NCBI RefSeq assembly: GCF_002812805.1
Contig: NZ_NMUM01000022.1
Coordinates: 247,373 to 311,372, forward strand
Direction: 5' to 3'
Length of the DNA stretch: 64,000 bases
Origin: Microbacterium lacus
GTDB lineage: Bacteria > Actinomycetota > Actinomycetes > Actinomycetales > Microbacteriaceae
The notes below the pieces were generated by a model that saw only the letters and a program-made list of their open reading frames with translations, did not search any database and was not told the origin of the DNA. Positions 8,094 through 15,311 of this stretch are shown in pieces. The position numbers and the translations under genes were made by a program. Each line of letters begins with the position of its first letter. The first letter of the stretch is position 1.

Positions 8094-9379
8094 CAGCGTC
8101 GCCTCGATCCGGCGGCACGACTCGCGGGACCGGATGCTGAAGCATCCGCATCATGCGAGCGCCAGTCATCGGGCAGCAGGTAATCGAGCACATCGTCGAC
8201 GCTGACCGCACCCACGAGGCGGTGGGCGGTGTCGACGACGGGCAGCGAGACGAGGTTGTAGCTCGCGAGCAGCCGCGCGACCTCGGCCGCCGAGGCGGTG
8301 GCGTGCACGGGCTCGACCGAGTCGTCGATGATGGCGCCGAGGCGCTCGTGCGGGGGATAGCGCAGCATCCGCTGGAAGTGCACCACACCCAGCAGGCGGC
8401 CCGTCGGGGTTTCGTAGGGCGGGAGGGTGACGAAAACGGCGGCCGCGAGGGCGGGGTGCAGCTCGTGCCGGCGGATGAGCGCGAGCGCCTCGGCGACCGT
8501 CGCGTCGGCCGAGAGCACGATCGGCTCGGGCGTCATGAGTCCGCCCGCCGTGTCGGGGCCGTAGGCCAGGAGGGCGCGCACGTCGTCCGCCTCGTCGGGC
8601 TCCATCAGATCGAGCAGCTGCTCGGACCGGCCCTCCGGAAGCTGGGCGAGTAGGTCGGCGGCGTCATCCGGCTCCATCGCGTCGAGGATGTCGGCGGCCC
8701 GCTCGTCGCCGAGCTGTTCCAGAATGTGCGCCTGATCGTCCTCGGGCATCTCTTCGAGCGCATCCGCGAGACGATCGTCGGGGAGCTCGCCCGCGACCTC
8801 CATCATCCGCGCGTCGGGCAGATCGAGCAGAGTGTTGGCGAGGTCGGCGGGCAGCAGCTCGGAGTAAGAGGCCACCAGTTGCTCGACGGATTGCGACTCG
8901 CCGGGCGCCATGCGCTCGCGCACGTCGCTCCAGTTCGCGAACGTCGTGGGTCCCTTGGCGAAGGGGCTGGCGCTCGTCTTCGGGCGGCGCAGGAACAGCT
9001 GGCCGATGGCCCACTCGCCGAGGCGGTTGCGTTCGATGGCCGCATCCTCGATGACGGCTTCACCCGAGCCATCGATCAGGTGGACGCGGCGCCCGAGCAG
9101 TTCGGCGAGGACACGCACTTCACCGCCGCGCGGCTGGAACCGGCGCACGTTGATCAGGCCGGTCGTGATGACCTGGCCGGTCGCGATCGATGTCACGCGT
9201 CCGATCGACACGAAGACGTGCCGGCGTCCGGGGATCTCGACGACCAGCCCGACCACACGCGGTGGGTCGCTTGCTCGGTATACGACAACGACATCGCGGA
9301 CGCGTCCCAGGCGGTCGCCCGCGGGGTCGAAGACGGCGCACCCGGCCAGGCGCGCGACAAAGACCCTTTGCGTGCTCAC
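8093..9379 (-). CDS. PRC-barrel, MgtE N-domain and CBS protein without a channel domain
   Basis: A 428-residue soluble protein. Residues 1 to about 150 look like two PRC-barrel-type segments (VFDPAGDRLGRVRDVVVVYR; VIEDAAIERNRLGEWAI). Residues of about 170-275 are MgtE intracellular N-domain repeats (LPADLANTLLDLPDARM, DALEEMPEDDQAHILEQL, DAMEPDDAADLLAQLPEGR). A CBS pair follows (TAGGLMTPEPIVLSADATV; VSLPVVDTAHRLVGAVSVDD). The transmembrane magnesium channel of true MgtE is missing, so it is more likely a Mg2+- or nucleotide-responsive regulator than a transporter. GTG 9379 is preferred because TACGCT ends 6 nt upstream; the longer frame to 9496 has no such support. It is first in the operon with DUF1003 and mrp. 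Confidence 0.82.
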   Translation of the reverse strand: MSTQRVFVARLAGCAVFDPAGDRLGRVRDVVVVYRASDPPRVVGLVVEIPGRRHVFVSIGRVTSIATGQVITTGLINVRRFQPRGGEVRVLAELLGRRVHLIDGSGEAVIEDAAIERNRLGEWAIGQLFLRRPKTSASPFAKGPTTFANWSDVRERMAPGESQSVEQLVASYSELLPADLANTLLDLPDARMMEVAGELPDDRLADALEEMPEDDQAHILEQLGDERAADILDAMEPDDAADLLAQLPEGRSEQLLDLMEPDEADDVRALLAYGPDTAGGLMTPEPIVLSADATVAEALALIRRHELHPALAAAVFVTLPPYETPTGRLLGVVHFQRMLRYPPHERLGAIIDDSVEPVHATASAAEVARLLASYNLVSLPVVDTAHRLVGAVSVDDVLDYLLPDDWRSHDADASASGPASRAAGSRRR

Positions 9380-9437
9380 TGCTCCAGCGTAGCCCCGACA
9401 CAGATGCTGCCTAGGGAGGGCGTGGGAGAATGGGCGG

Positions 9438-10256
9438 ATGAGTATGTTGGGACCCGCCCCTACGGGCAGACGTGGAGAAGCCGTCGGCGAGACCATTGCG
9501 AGCTTTCCGACCTACGAGGGTGCGCAGAAGGCGGTCTCGGCGCTGATCGCGGGCGAGGTTCCCGCGCGAGACATCGCGATCGTCGGCCTGGGGCTTCGTT
9601 CCATAGAACGGGTGACCGGACGCCTGGGGTACGCCACCGCCGCACGTTCGGGTGCTGTGAACGGTTTGCTGATCGGCCTGTTCTTCTCGGCGATCCTCGT
9701 GCTCGGCAGCCCTTCCGTTCCGATCCAGGCGTTCGTCGGCGTGCTCTTCGTCGGTGTCGCGGTCGGGATGCTGCTCAGCATCATCACGTACTCCTTCATT
9801 CGCCGGCGCCGCGATTTCGCCTCCGTCATGCAGGTCCTCGCCGACCACTACGAGGTCACGGTCGGGGCTGACAGCCTCGCGAAGGCGCGGCAGGTGCTGG
9901 GTGTCGGCGGCGGGGCATCGGCATCCGCTCCTGCTCCCTTCGCTGCTCCCGCTGCTCCCGGGTCTGGTGCGCTTCCGCCGGTACCGCCCGCGCCCGGCGG
10001 TGCGGCGGGGCCAGCTGAGCGGCCCCCGCTGCCACCGGACGCCGCGCCCCCGCGCTACGGTGAGCGCATCGACCACGCGGCTCCCGAGGCGCCGCGTGAG
10101 GAACCCCCGCGCTACGGCCAGCGAATCGAGCCCGCCGCGGCAGCGCCGCCTGTCGAGCCCGGTGATGCCAACTCCGAGGCATCCGACCACGCTTCAGAGG
10201 ATTCGGCAGACACCCCGCGCGACGCGACCGACTCAGACCGCCGCAGCGACTCGTGA
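9438..10256 (+). CDS. General stress 17M-like membrane protein with Pro/Ala-rich tail
   Basis: A 272-residue protein. The N-terminal half (ASFPTYEGAQKAVSALIAGEVPARDIAIVGLGL...) resembles the general stress protein 17M/heat-induced YflT-like fold. Two adjacent transmembrane helices follow at about 75-95 and 98-120. The C-terminal 120 residues are low complexity, rich in Ala, Pro, Glu and Asp, with repeated PPRYG(E/Q)RI segments. The function is unknown; the family is associated with stress responses. Its stop overlaps the next gene's GTG by 4 nt. Confidence 0.7.
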   Translation: MSMLGPAPTGRRGEAVGETIASFPTYEGAQKAVSALIAGEVPARDIAIVGLGLRSIERVTGRLGYATAARSGAVNGLLIGLFFSAILVLGSPSVPIQAFVGVLFVGVAVGMLLSIITYSFIRRRRDFASVMQVLADHYEVTVGADSLAKARQVLGVGGGASASAPAPFAAPAAPGSGALPPVPPAPGGAAGPAERPPLPPDAAPPRYGERIDHAAPEAPREEPPRYGQRIEPAAAAPPVEPGDANSEASDHASEDSADTPRDATDSDRRSDS

Positions 10257-11005
10257 ACGGAGGAGATCTCCACTTCGGAGGACGGATGTCTGTGCCTGCA
10301 TCCTCCGACGACGAGATCTCCTCCGCAACCGGCGGCGTGGAGCGTTGGCCCGTGACGCTGCCGACGGGCGAGGCCGAGATCAGCGTCGCCTCGCAGCGTC
10401 CCACCGCGGCCTGGGCGACGCTCGTCCTCGCGCACGGCGCCGGTGCGGGGTACGACCACCCTTTCCTCGTCGGCTTCACGAACGCGCTCGCGCACGCGGG
10501 GGTCGCGACCGTGCGCTTCAACTTCCCCTACCGCGAGGCGGGACGACGGATGCCGGGGCCCGCGGCGCACGCGATCGCCACCTGGCGCGCGGTCGTCGAC
10601 CGTGCCCGGGGCGAAGCGCCCGCGGGTGAGCCGTTGTGGGCGGCCGGTAAGTCCTACGGGGGCCGCATGGCCTCGATGGCCGAGGCCGAACGGCCGCTCG
10701 GTGTCGCGGGCCTCGTGTACCTCGGCTATCCGCTGCATCCGCCCGGCGACCCGGCGAAGGAGCGCGCGGAGCACCTGCCGCGGATCGCGGTGCCCCAGCT
10801 GTTCGTCGCGGGCACCATCGACCCCTTCGTCGTGCCCCACGACGGGCTGGAGCGCGCGGTCGAGGCGTGTCAGGACGCTCAGCTCACCTGGATCGAGGGC
10901 GGCGGGCACTCGTTCGAGGTGAAGGGGCATAAGCGCCCCGCGGATCAGGTCGGGGCCGACCTCGCGCCGCTCGTCGCGGAGTTCCTCCGCGCTCGACTGC
11001 TCTGA
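10253..11005 (+). CDS. KANL3/Tex30-like alpha/beta hydrolase
   Basis: A 250-residue alpha/beta hydrolase of the KANL3/Tex30 group. HGAGAGYDHPF at 61-71 forms the oxyanion region, the nucleophile elbow is GKSYGGRM with Ser134, an acid lies in GTIDPFVVP, and the His is in GGGHSF. The substrate is unknown. GTG 10253 overlaps the previous stop (GTGA), so it is coupled. The first 24 residues are encoded by the palindromic element at 10258-10325 and look unrelated to the family; GTG 10337 is an alternative start but lacks a ribosome site. The 3' end carries four tandem 15-bp units, each ending in an in-frame stop. Confidence 0.82.
   Translation: MNGGDLHFGGRMSVPASSDDEISSATGGVERWPVTLPTGEAEISVASQRPTAAWATLVLAHGAGAGYDHPFLVGFTNALAHAGVATVRFNFPYREAGRRMPGPAAHAIATWRAVVDRARGEAPAGEPLWAAGKSYGGRMASMAEAERPLGVAGLVYLGYPLHPPGDPAKERAEHLPRIAVPQLFVAGTIDPFVVPHDGLERAVEACQDAQLTWIEGGGHSFEVKGHKRPADQVGADLAPLVAEFLRARLL
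10258..10325. repeat. 68-nt nested four-arm palindrome, class A copy 2
   Basis: The outer arms CGGAGGAGATCTC (10258-10270) and GAGATCTCCTCCG (10313-10325) pair over 13 bp. The inner arms CGGAGGA (10276-10282) and TCCTCCG (10301-10307) enclose an 18-nt loop, with 5-nt spacers on both sides. The motif offsets (0, 18, 43, 61) are the same as in the element at 4617-4684, and both have GATC right after the outer motif. It lies across the junction of two coupled genes, inside the 5' end of the hydrolase frame. Confidence 0.8.
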
Positions 11006-11053
11006 GCCCGACTGCTCTAAGCCCGACTGCTCTAAGCACGACTGCTCTGAGGT
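10994..11053 (+). repeat. Four tandem 15-bp units carrying in-frame stop codons
   Basis: The unit CGACTGCTCTGAGCC is repeated four times with small changes (starts at 10994, 11009, 11024 and 11039). In the hydrolase frame each copy ends Leu-Leu-stop, with successive stops TGA, TAA, TAA and TGA. A single similar copy (GCCCGACTGCTCTGA) occurs at 18294-18308. Confidence 0.88.
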
Positions 11054-11064
11054 CTGCACGCTCC

Positions 11065-11116
11065 CTTCGACAGGCTCAGGGAGCGTCGCGGTAGTCGGTC
11101 GCTGAGCCTGTCGAAG
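11065..11116. repeat. Inverted repeat with TGAGCCTGTCGAAG arms
   Basis: Arms CTTCGACAGGCTCAG (11065-11079) and CTGAGCCTGTCGAAG (11102-11116) are perfect 15-bp complements around a 22-nt loop. They lie between the converging hydrolase and Xaa-Pro aminopeptidase genes. A related single arm (TGAGTCTGTCGAA) is at 35931-35943. I recognise this motif as a dispersed intergenic repeat of high-GC actinobacteria; it may also end transcription on both strands. Confidence 0.8.
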
Positions 11117-11120
11117 TGAC

Positions 11121-12581
11121 TCAGACCTGCGGCGCGAGCCGCGCCATCCAGGCCTCGACGTCGTCGGCCGAGCGCGGGATGTCGGCCGAGAGATTGACCG
11201 GGCCCTGCGTCGTCATCAGGATGTCGTCCTCGATACGGACGCCGATGCCGCGATACTCCTCCGGCACCGTCACGTCATCGATCTGGAAGTACAGGCCGGG
11301 CTCGATCGTGAACACCATGCCGGCCTCGAGAACGCCGTCGTAGTACATCTCGCGCCGCGCCTGTGCGCAGTCGTGCACGTCGATGCCGAGGTGGTGGCTC
11401 GTGCCGTGCACCATGTAGCGCCGGTGCTGTCCACCTGTCTCGGGCGCGAGTGCCTCGTCGGCGGTCACCGGCAGCAGGCCCCACTCGGTGACGCGGGCCG
11501 CGATCACGGACATCGCGGCCTCGTGCACCTCGCGGAATCGAGCGCCGGGGCGGGCCGCGCGCAGCCCCGCATCCGCCGCCTCGCGCACCGCCTCGTAGAC
11601 CCGACGCTGCACCTCGGTGAAGCGGCCCGAAACGGGCAGGGTGCGCGTGATGTCGGCGGTGTAGAGGCTGTCGACCTCGACGCCGGCGTCGATCAGCATG
11701 AGATCGCCGGGAACGACGGGACCGTCGTTGCGGGTCCAGTGCAGGTAGCACGCGTGAGGTCCGGACGCCGCGATCGTGTCGTAGCCTTCCCAGTTCCCGT
11801 CCGTGCGCGCCCGGAGGTGGAAGACGCCCTCGACCACGCGCTCGCCGCGGGGGTGCGCGACGACGCGGGGGAGCGAGCGGACGATGTCGTCGAACCCGTC
11901 CGCCGTGACCTGGACGGCGAGGCGCATCTGCTCGATCTCGAATTCGTCCTTGACGAGCCGCAACTCGGACACGAAGCGCGTCAGGTGTTCGGCCTCACCG
12001 ACCACGAGATCGTCGTCGGATGCCTCGAACGCCTCGATGTGTGCCGTAGCGAGCGCCAGATTGGCAGCGACACCCGCGAGGGCCGGGCGGGGACCGATCC
12101 AGAACTCACCGATCGAGGCGTCGGCGTAGAACTCGGCCGTGTTGCGGTCGGCGCGCTCGCGGAAGTACAGGGTCTCGGTGTGTCCGTCCTTGATGGGGTC
12201 GAACACGAGGACGGCGTCGGGCTCGGCATCCCGCTCCCACCCCGTCAGGTGCGCGAAAGCTGAGTGAGCGCGGAACGGATAGTCCGTGTCGTTGCTGCGC
12301 ACCGCCACACCGCCCGCGGGGACCACGAGGCGCTTGCCCGGGAAAGCCGCCGACAGCACGGCGCGACGGGCCGCGGCATACGCGGCCTGCGGACGCGCTG
12401 TGGCAGACGGCTCGGGACGGTCGGCCCATCCGGTTGAAATCGTGTCGAGAAAGCCCTGACCGAATCGCTGCCGGCGGTTAGCGTTGGCCTGCGCCTCGCG
12501 CTCGTCGCGTGCGCTCGCGGCCTCAGCCTCGTCGGTCGCCGCGCCGTCGGACACCGTGTTGGTTTCACCTGTCGTGCTCAT
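11121..12581 (-). CDS. pepP: Xaa-Pro aminopeptidase (M24B, aminopeptidase P type)
   Basis: A 486-residue metallopeptidase that removes an N-terminal residue preceding proline. An N-terminal aminopeptidase P domain (RSNDTDYPFRAHSAFAHLTG) precedes the pita-bread catalytic domain. The metal ligands are visible in order: DAGVEVDSLYTADITRTLP (two Asp, around 295-310), HGTSHHLGIDVHD (His), IEPGLYF (Glu) and GVRIEDDIL (Glu). The start at ATG 12581 (MSTTGETNT) is preferred: GAGACT ends 6 nt upstream, while the longer frame runs antisense into the next gene. The first 60 residues are a charged, poorly conserved leader. It is cytoplasmic, with no signal peptide. Confidence 0.92.
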   Translation of the reverse strand: MSTTGETNTVSDGAATDEAEAASARDEREAQANANRRQRFGQGFLDTISTGWADRPEPSATARPQAAYAAARRAVLSAAFPGKRLVVPAGGVAVRSNDTDYPFRAHSAFAHLTGWERDAEPDAVLVFDPIKDGHTETLYFRERADRNTAEFYADASIGEFWIGPRPALAGVAANLALATAHIEAFEASDDDLVVGEAEHLTRFVSELRLVKDEFEIEQMRLAVQVTADGFDDIVRSLPRVVAHPRGERVVEGVFHLRARTDGNWEGYDTIAASGPHACYLHWTRNDGPVVPGDLMLIDAGVEVDSLYTADITRTLPVSGRFTEVQRRVYEAVREAADAGLRAARPGARFREVHEAAMSVIAARVTEWGLLPVTADEALAPETGGQHRRYMVHGTSHHLGIDVHDCAQARREMYYDGVLEAGMVFTIEPGLYFQIDDVTVPEEYRGIGVRIEDDILMTTQGPVNLSADIPRSADDVEAWMARLAPQV

Positions 12582-12631
12582 CGTTCCAGTCTCGCACGGG
12601 CTGCCGTGGCGGCGCCGGGAGAGCGACTCTC

Positions 12632-13657
12632 TCAGCCGACGGGCTCGAGTTGGACGACGAGGGGCCGGTGGTCGCTGCCCGACCCGTCGAGCGAGCGCAG
12701 CACGATCGATCCTGTCGCCTCCCAGTTCGGTGTCGAGAGGACGTGGTCGATCGGTGCGCCGGCGAGAGCGGGGATGTCCGTCGTCCAAGTGCCCACGCCG
12801 CCGTTTCCGGATTCGGATGCCGCATCGTGGCAGTACCCGAGCGTTCCGCCGTCGACACCCAGCCGTGCCATGTGATCGATGGTCGCGTTGAAATCGCCCG
12901 CCATGATCACATTGCCGGTGGCGCACTGGTCGGCCAGCCAGCGGAGGTCCTCGCGCCAGTGCTCCATATCCCCCTGGCGCGGTGCGACGGCATGCACGGC
13001 CACGACGATCGGGCCTTCACCGTCGACCGGCATGGCGACGGCGCTGGGAAGGACCGCCGTGTTGCTCGAGCCGTCCTGCGACGATTCGATGACCGAGTAG
13101 TCCCCGAGATCGGGGGAGATCAGCAGGGTCGTGGACCGCGCATCCCAGGTGTCGACGCCCACGCTGAACTCGACGTGGTGCGCCCACATGGGTCGGCCGA
13201 GTTCCCGCATGGCCACCGCGATCTGCTCGCCGGTCTCGATCGTCGTCTCCGGGAGCGAGATGATGTCCGCCTGCATCGCGACGGCTGTCTGCGCCACGGA
13301 GACGGGATCCGTCGCCTCGCCGGCCGTGTTCCACGTCATCACGCGAACGCTCGTCTCCGTCTCGGCGGGAAGCTCGGTCGTCCCGAGCCCCCGCGTCCCG
13401 ACGATCACCCCGTTGCCGAGCGTCCCGACGATCGCGACCAAGGCCATCGAGAGCGCGAACCCGCGGAGAGGTCGGGCGATCGCCAGCAGCAGCATCAGGA
13501 TCGCGGCGATTGCGAAAGCGACGGCGACGAGCGATCGGAAGGCCACGATCTGAGCGATCGGAAAGGTCTGCTCGACCCGGAAGAACGAGGGCCAGGTCAG
13601 CACCGCTGTCGCAATCGCGAACAGCACGGCGATGAGGATCCCGAGCACACGCAGCAC
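12632..13657 (-). CDS. Membrane-anchored endonuclease/exonuclease/phosphatase family protein
   Basis: A 341-residue protein with three N-terminal transmembrane helices (about 2-20, 38-62 and 70-88) and an extracytoplasmic EEP domain. EEP landmarks are VRVMTWNTAG (Asn ligand), ISLPETTIE (Glu), VIMAGDFNAT (Asp-x-Asn) and GSDHRPLVVQL (catalytic His). This arrangement is common in actinobacterial YafD-like proteins; the substrate could be a nucleic acid or a phospholipid. GTG 13657 is 6 nt after TAGAGT, consistent with a leaderless message. Confidence 0.85.
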   Translation of the reverse strand: MLRVLGILIAVLFAIATAVLTWPSFFRVEQTFPIAQIVAFRSLVAVAFAIAAILMLLLAIARPLRGFALSMALVAIVGTLGNGVIVGTRGLGTTELPAETETSVRVMTWNTAGEATDPVSVAQTAVAMQADIISLPETTIETGEQIAVAMRELGRPMWAHHVEFSVGVDTWDARSTTLLISPDLGDYSVIESSQDGSSNTAVLPSAVAMPVDGEGPIVVAVHAVAPRQGDMEHWREDLRWLADQCATGNVIMAGDFNATIDHMARLGVDGGTLGYCHDAASESGNGGVGTWTTDIPALAGAPIDHVLSTPNWEATGSIVLRSLDGSGSDHRPLVVQLEPVG

Positions 13658-13755
13658 GTTCCGACTCTAGAAGCCGAGGCTGGGAGAACGACCCACGCGG
13701 GCGCCCCGAGCGCTGGCGCCCGCCCCGCATCTACGTGCGGGGGTACGCTCGTGGG

Positions 13756-14637
13756 GTGAGCGGGCAGCGGCGATTCGAGCGGCGATTCGAAGGACCGAGC
13801 GACCTGCACCTCCACTCATTGCGATCCGATGGGACGGAACCGCCCGAGACAGTCGTCCGGGCGGCGCATCGCTACGGACTCCGCACCATCGCGCTGACCG
13901 ACCACGACACGACCGCCGGTTGGGCGGAGGCGGCCGAGGCGACGACGTCGCTCGGCATGACGCTCCTGCCGGGCATGGAATTGAGCGCCAAGCACGGGTG
14001 GCGAAGCGTCCACCTGTTGGCGTACCTCTTCGACCCGGACAACCCGGCGCTTCGGGCCGAAATGGAACGCGTGCGCACGGACCGGATGGGGCGAGCCGAG
14101 CGGATCGTCCGCAACATCTCACGCGACTACGACCTGTCGTGGGCGGACGTCGTCGCTCAGACATCCGACGGCGCGACCGTGGGTCGCCCGCACATCGCCG
14201 ATGCGCTCGTGGCGCGCGGCCTGGCCGTCGACCGGTCCGCTGCATTCGAAGGCATCCTGCACCCGCGCGAGGGCTATTACGAGGGTCACTACGCGCCGGA
14301 TCCGCTCACCGCGGTGCGCCTGATCGTTGCTGCTGGAGGCGTACCGGTCGTTGCGCATCCGACTCCCGCCGGGCGGGGACTGATGATGCCGGTTCCGTAT
14401 CTCGAAGAACTGATCGACGCGGGGTTGGCCGGATTCGAACTCGATCACCGCGAGAACACACCCGCGGGTGTGGCGGTGCTGCGCGGGATCGTCGAGCGGC
14501 GGGACCTGATCGTCACGGGTTCGAGCGACTACCACGGCCTCGGCAAACCGAACCTGCCCGGCGAGAACACGACCTCGGACGAGATGGTCGAACGGATCAT
14601 TGCGCGCGGCACCGGGGTCGCGCCCGTCTTTCCCTGA
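13756..14637 (+). CDS. PHP-domain phosphoesterase
   Basis: A 293-residue metal-dependent phosphoesterase of the PHP family. The four PHP motifs are present: DLHLHSLRSDGT (HxH and D), LTDHDTTAGW, GMELSAKHGWRSVHLLAY (E and H) and, near the end, GSSDYHGLGK (DxH). An internal VVAHPTPAG adds another His ligand. Related actinobacterial proteins include 3',5'-nucleoside bisphosphate phosphatases (YciV/TrpH type), so pAp or RNA-derived nucleotides are plausible substrates. GTG 13756 is chosen because TACGCT ends 6 nt upstream; GTG 13735 is in frame but unsupported. Confidence 0.87.
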   Translation: MSGQRRFERRFEGPSDLHLHSLRSDGTEPPETVVRAAHRYGLRTIALTDHDTTAGWAEAAEATTSLGMTLLPGMELSAKHGWRSVHLLAYLFDPDNPALRAEMERVRTDRMGRAERIVRNISRDYDLSWADVVAQTSDGATVGRPHIADALVARGLAVDRSAAFEGILHPREGYYEGHYAPDPLTAVRLIVAAGGVPVVAHPTPAGRGLMMPVPYLEELIDAGLAGFELDHRENTPAGVAVLRGIVERRDLIVTGSSDYHGLGKPNLPGENTTSDEMVERIIARGTGVAPVFP

Positions 14638-14682
14638 GACCCGCAGCCCCGGGACGCCAACCCCGGGATACGGGAACCACGA

Positions 14683-14716
14683 AGCGGCCCCCACCCGGAA
14701 GAGGATGGGGGCCGCT
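14683..14716. terminator. Bidirectional hairpin terminator
   Basis: A perfect 11-bp stem (AGCGGCCCCCA / TGGGGGCCGCT) with a 12-nt loop lies between the convergent PHP and SHOCT genes. There is no strong T-run, as is usual in high-GC actinobacteria. Confidence 0.72.
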
Positions 14717-14738
14717 CGTTGGCAATCAGCTCAGGCGA

Positions 14739-15170
14739 TCAGGAGAGCGCCTTCGTCTTGATCTGGTCGTACTCGGCCTGCGTGATCGTACCGGCGTCGA
14801 GCAGGGCCTTGGCCTTGGCGATCTCGTCCGCGGGGCTCGTGCCGGCCGCCTGCTTGATGTAGTCCTCCTGCGCGCGCTGGTAGGCCTGCGCCTGGGCGGC
14901 GCTCCGCTCGCCCATGCCCCTGCCTCGGACGATCAGGTAGATCAGCGCGCCGAGCCAGTTGGTGAGGAGAAGAACGACGATCCACAGGGCCTTCCATCCG
15001 CCGCTCAGCTTGTGGTCGCGGAACAGGTCGGTGATGATCGAAAACAAGACCATCAGGTAGGCGAAGAAAATGAAGATGGCCAGGAACCACCAGATGAGGT
15101 CCCAGAAAGAACCCCAGAAGCCCTGGTACTCGTAGCTGATGGGGGTAACAGCCTCGGTGAAGATGTGCAC
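14739..15170 (-). CDS. SHOCT-domain membrane protein (PLDc_N type)
   Basis: A 143-residue protein with two transmembrane helices (SFWDLIWWFLAIFIFFAYLM and ALWIVVLLLTNWLGALIYLI), the phospholipase-D-nuclease-like N-terminal pair. It ends in a C-terminal SHOCT helix hairpin (DEIAKAKALLDAGTITQAEY). SHOCT domains are usually oligomerisation or localisation modules; the role here is unknown. GTG 15170 has GGAAGG at a suitable distance; the in-frame TTG at 15185 is the alternative and would overlap that ribosome site. Confidence 0.8.
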   Translation of the reverse strand: MHIFTEAVTPISYEYQGFWGSFWDLIWWFLAIFIFFAYLMVLFSIITDLFRDHKLSGGWKALWIVVLLLTNWLGALIYLIVRGRGMGERSAAQAQAYQRAQEDYIKQAAGTSPADEIAKAKALLDAGTITQAEYDQIKTKALS

Positions 15171-15311
15171 GGGTGTGCCTTCCAATCGGATGATCGGCGC
15201 CTGCGGGCGCCACCGCTCAAGATAGCGGTTGGCGCCATCGCGCGGGGGTCGATCTGCTCCGACAGGTCAAACCCGTGCGCCGACCGCCGAGAGGGCGGCC
15301 GACGCGACGGT

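Noticed and set aside
10994..11053. CRISPR-like array
   Set aside because: Four abutting 15-bp units without spacers; no cas genes in the window.
12582..12926. 115-codon extension of the Xaa-Pro aminopeptidase start
   Set aside because: It overlaps the EEP gene's coding region on the same strand in another frame and is Arg-rich shadow sequence; homology begins after 12581.
15265..15311. Terminator after the DEAD-box helicase gene
   Set aside because: GACCGCC/GGCGGCC arms are imperfect and no T-run follows; too weak to list as a feature.
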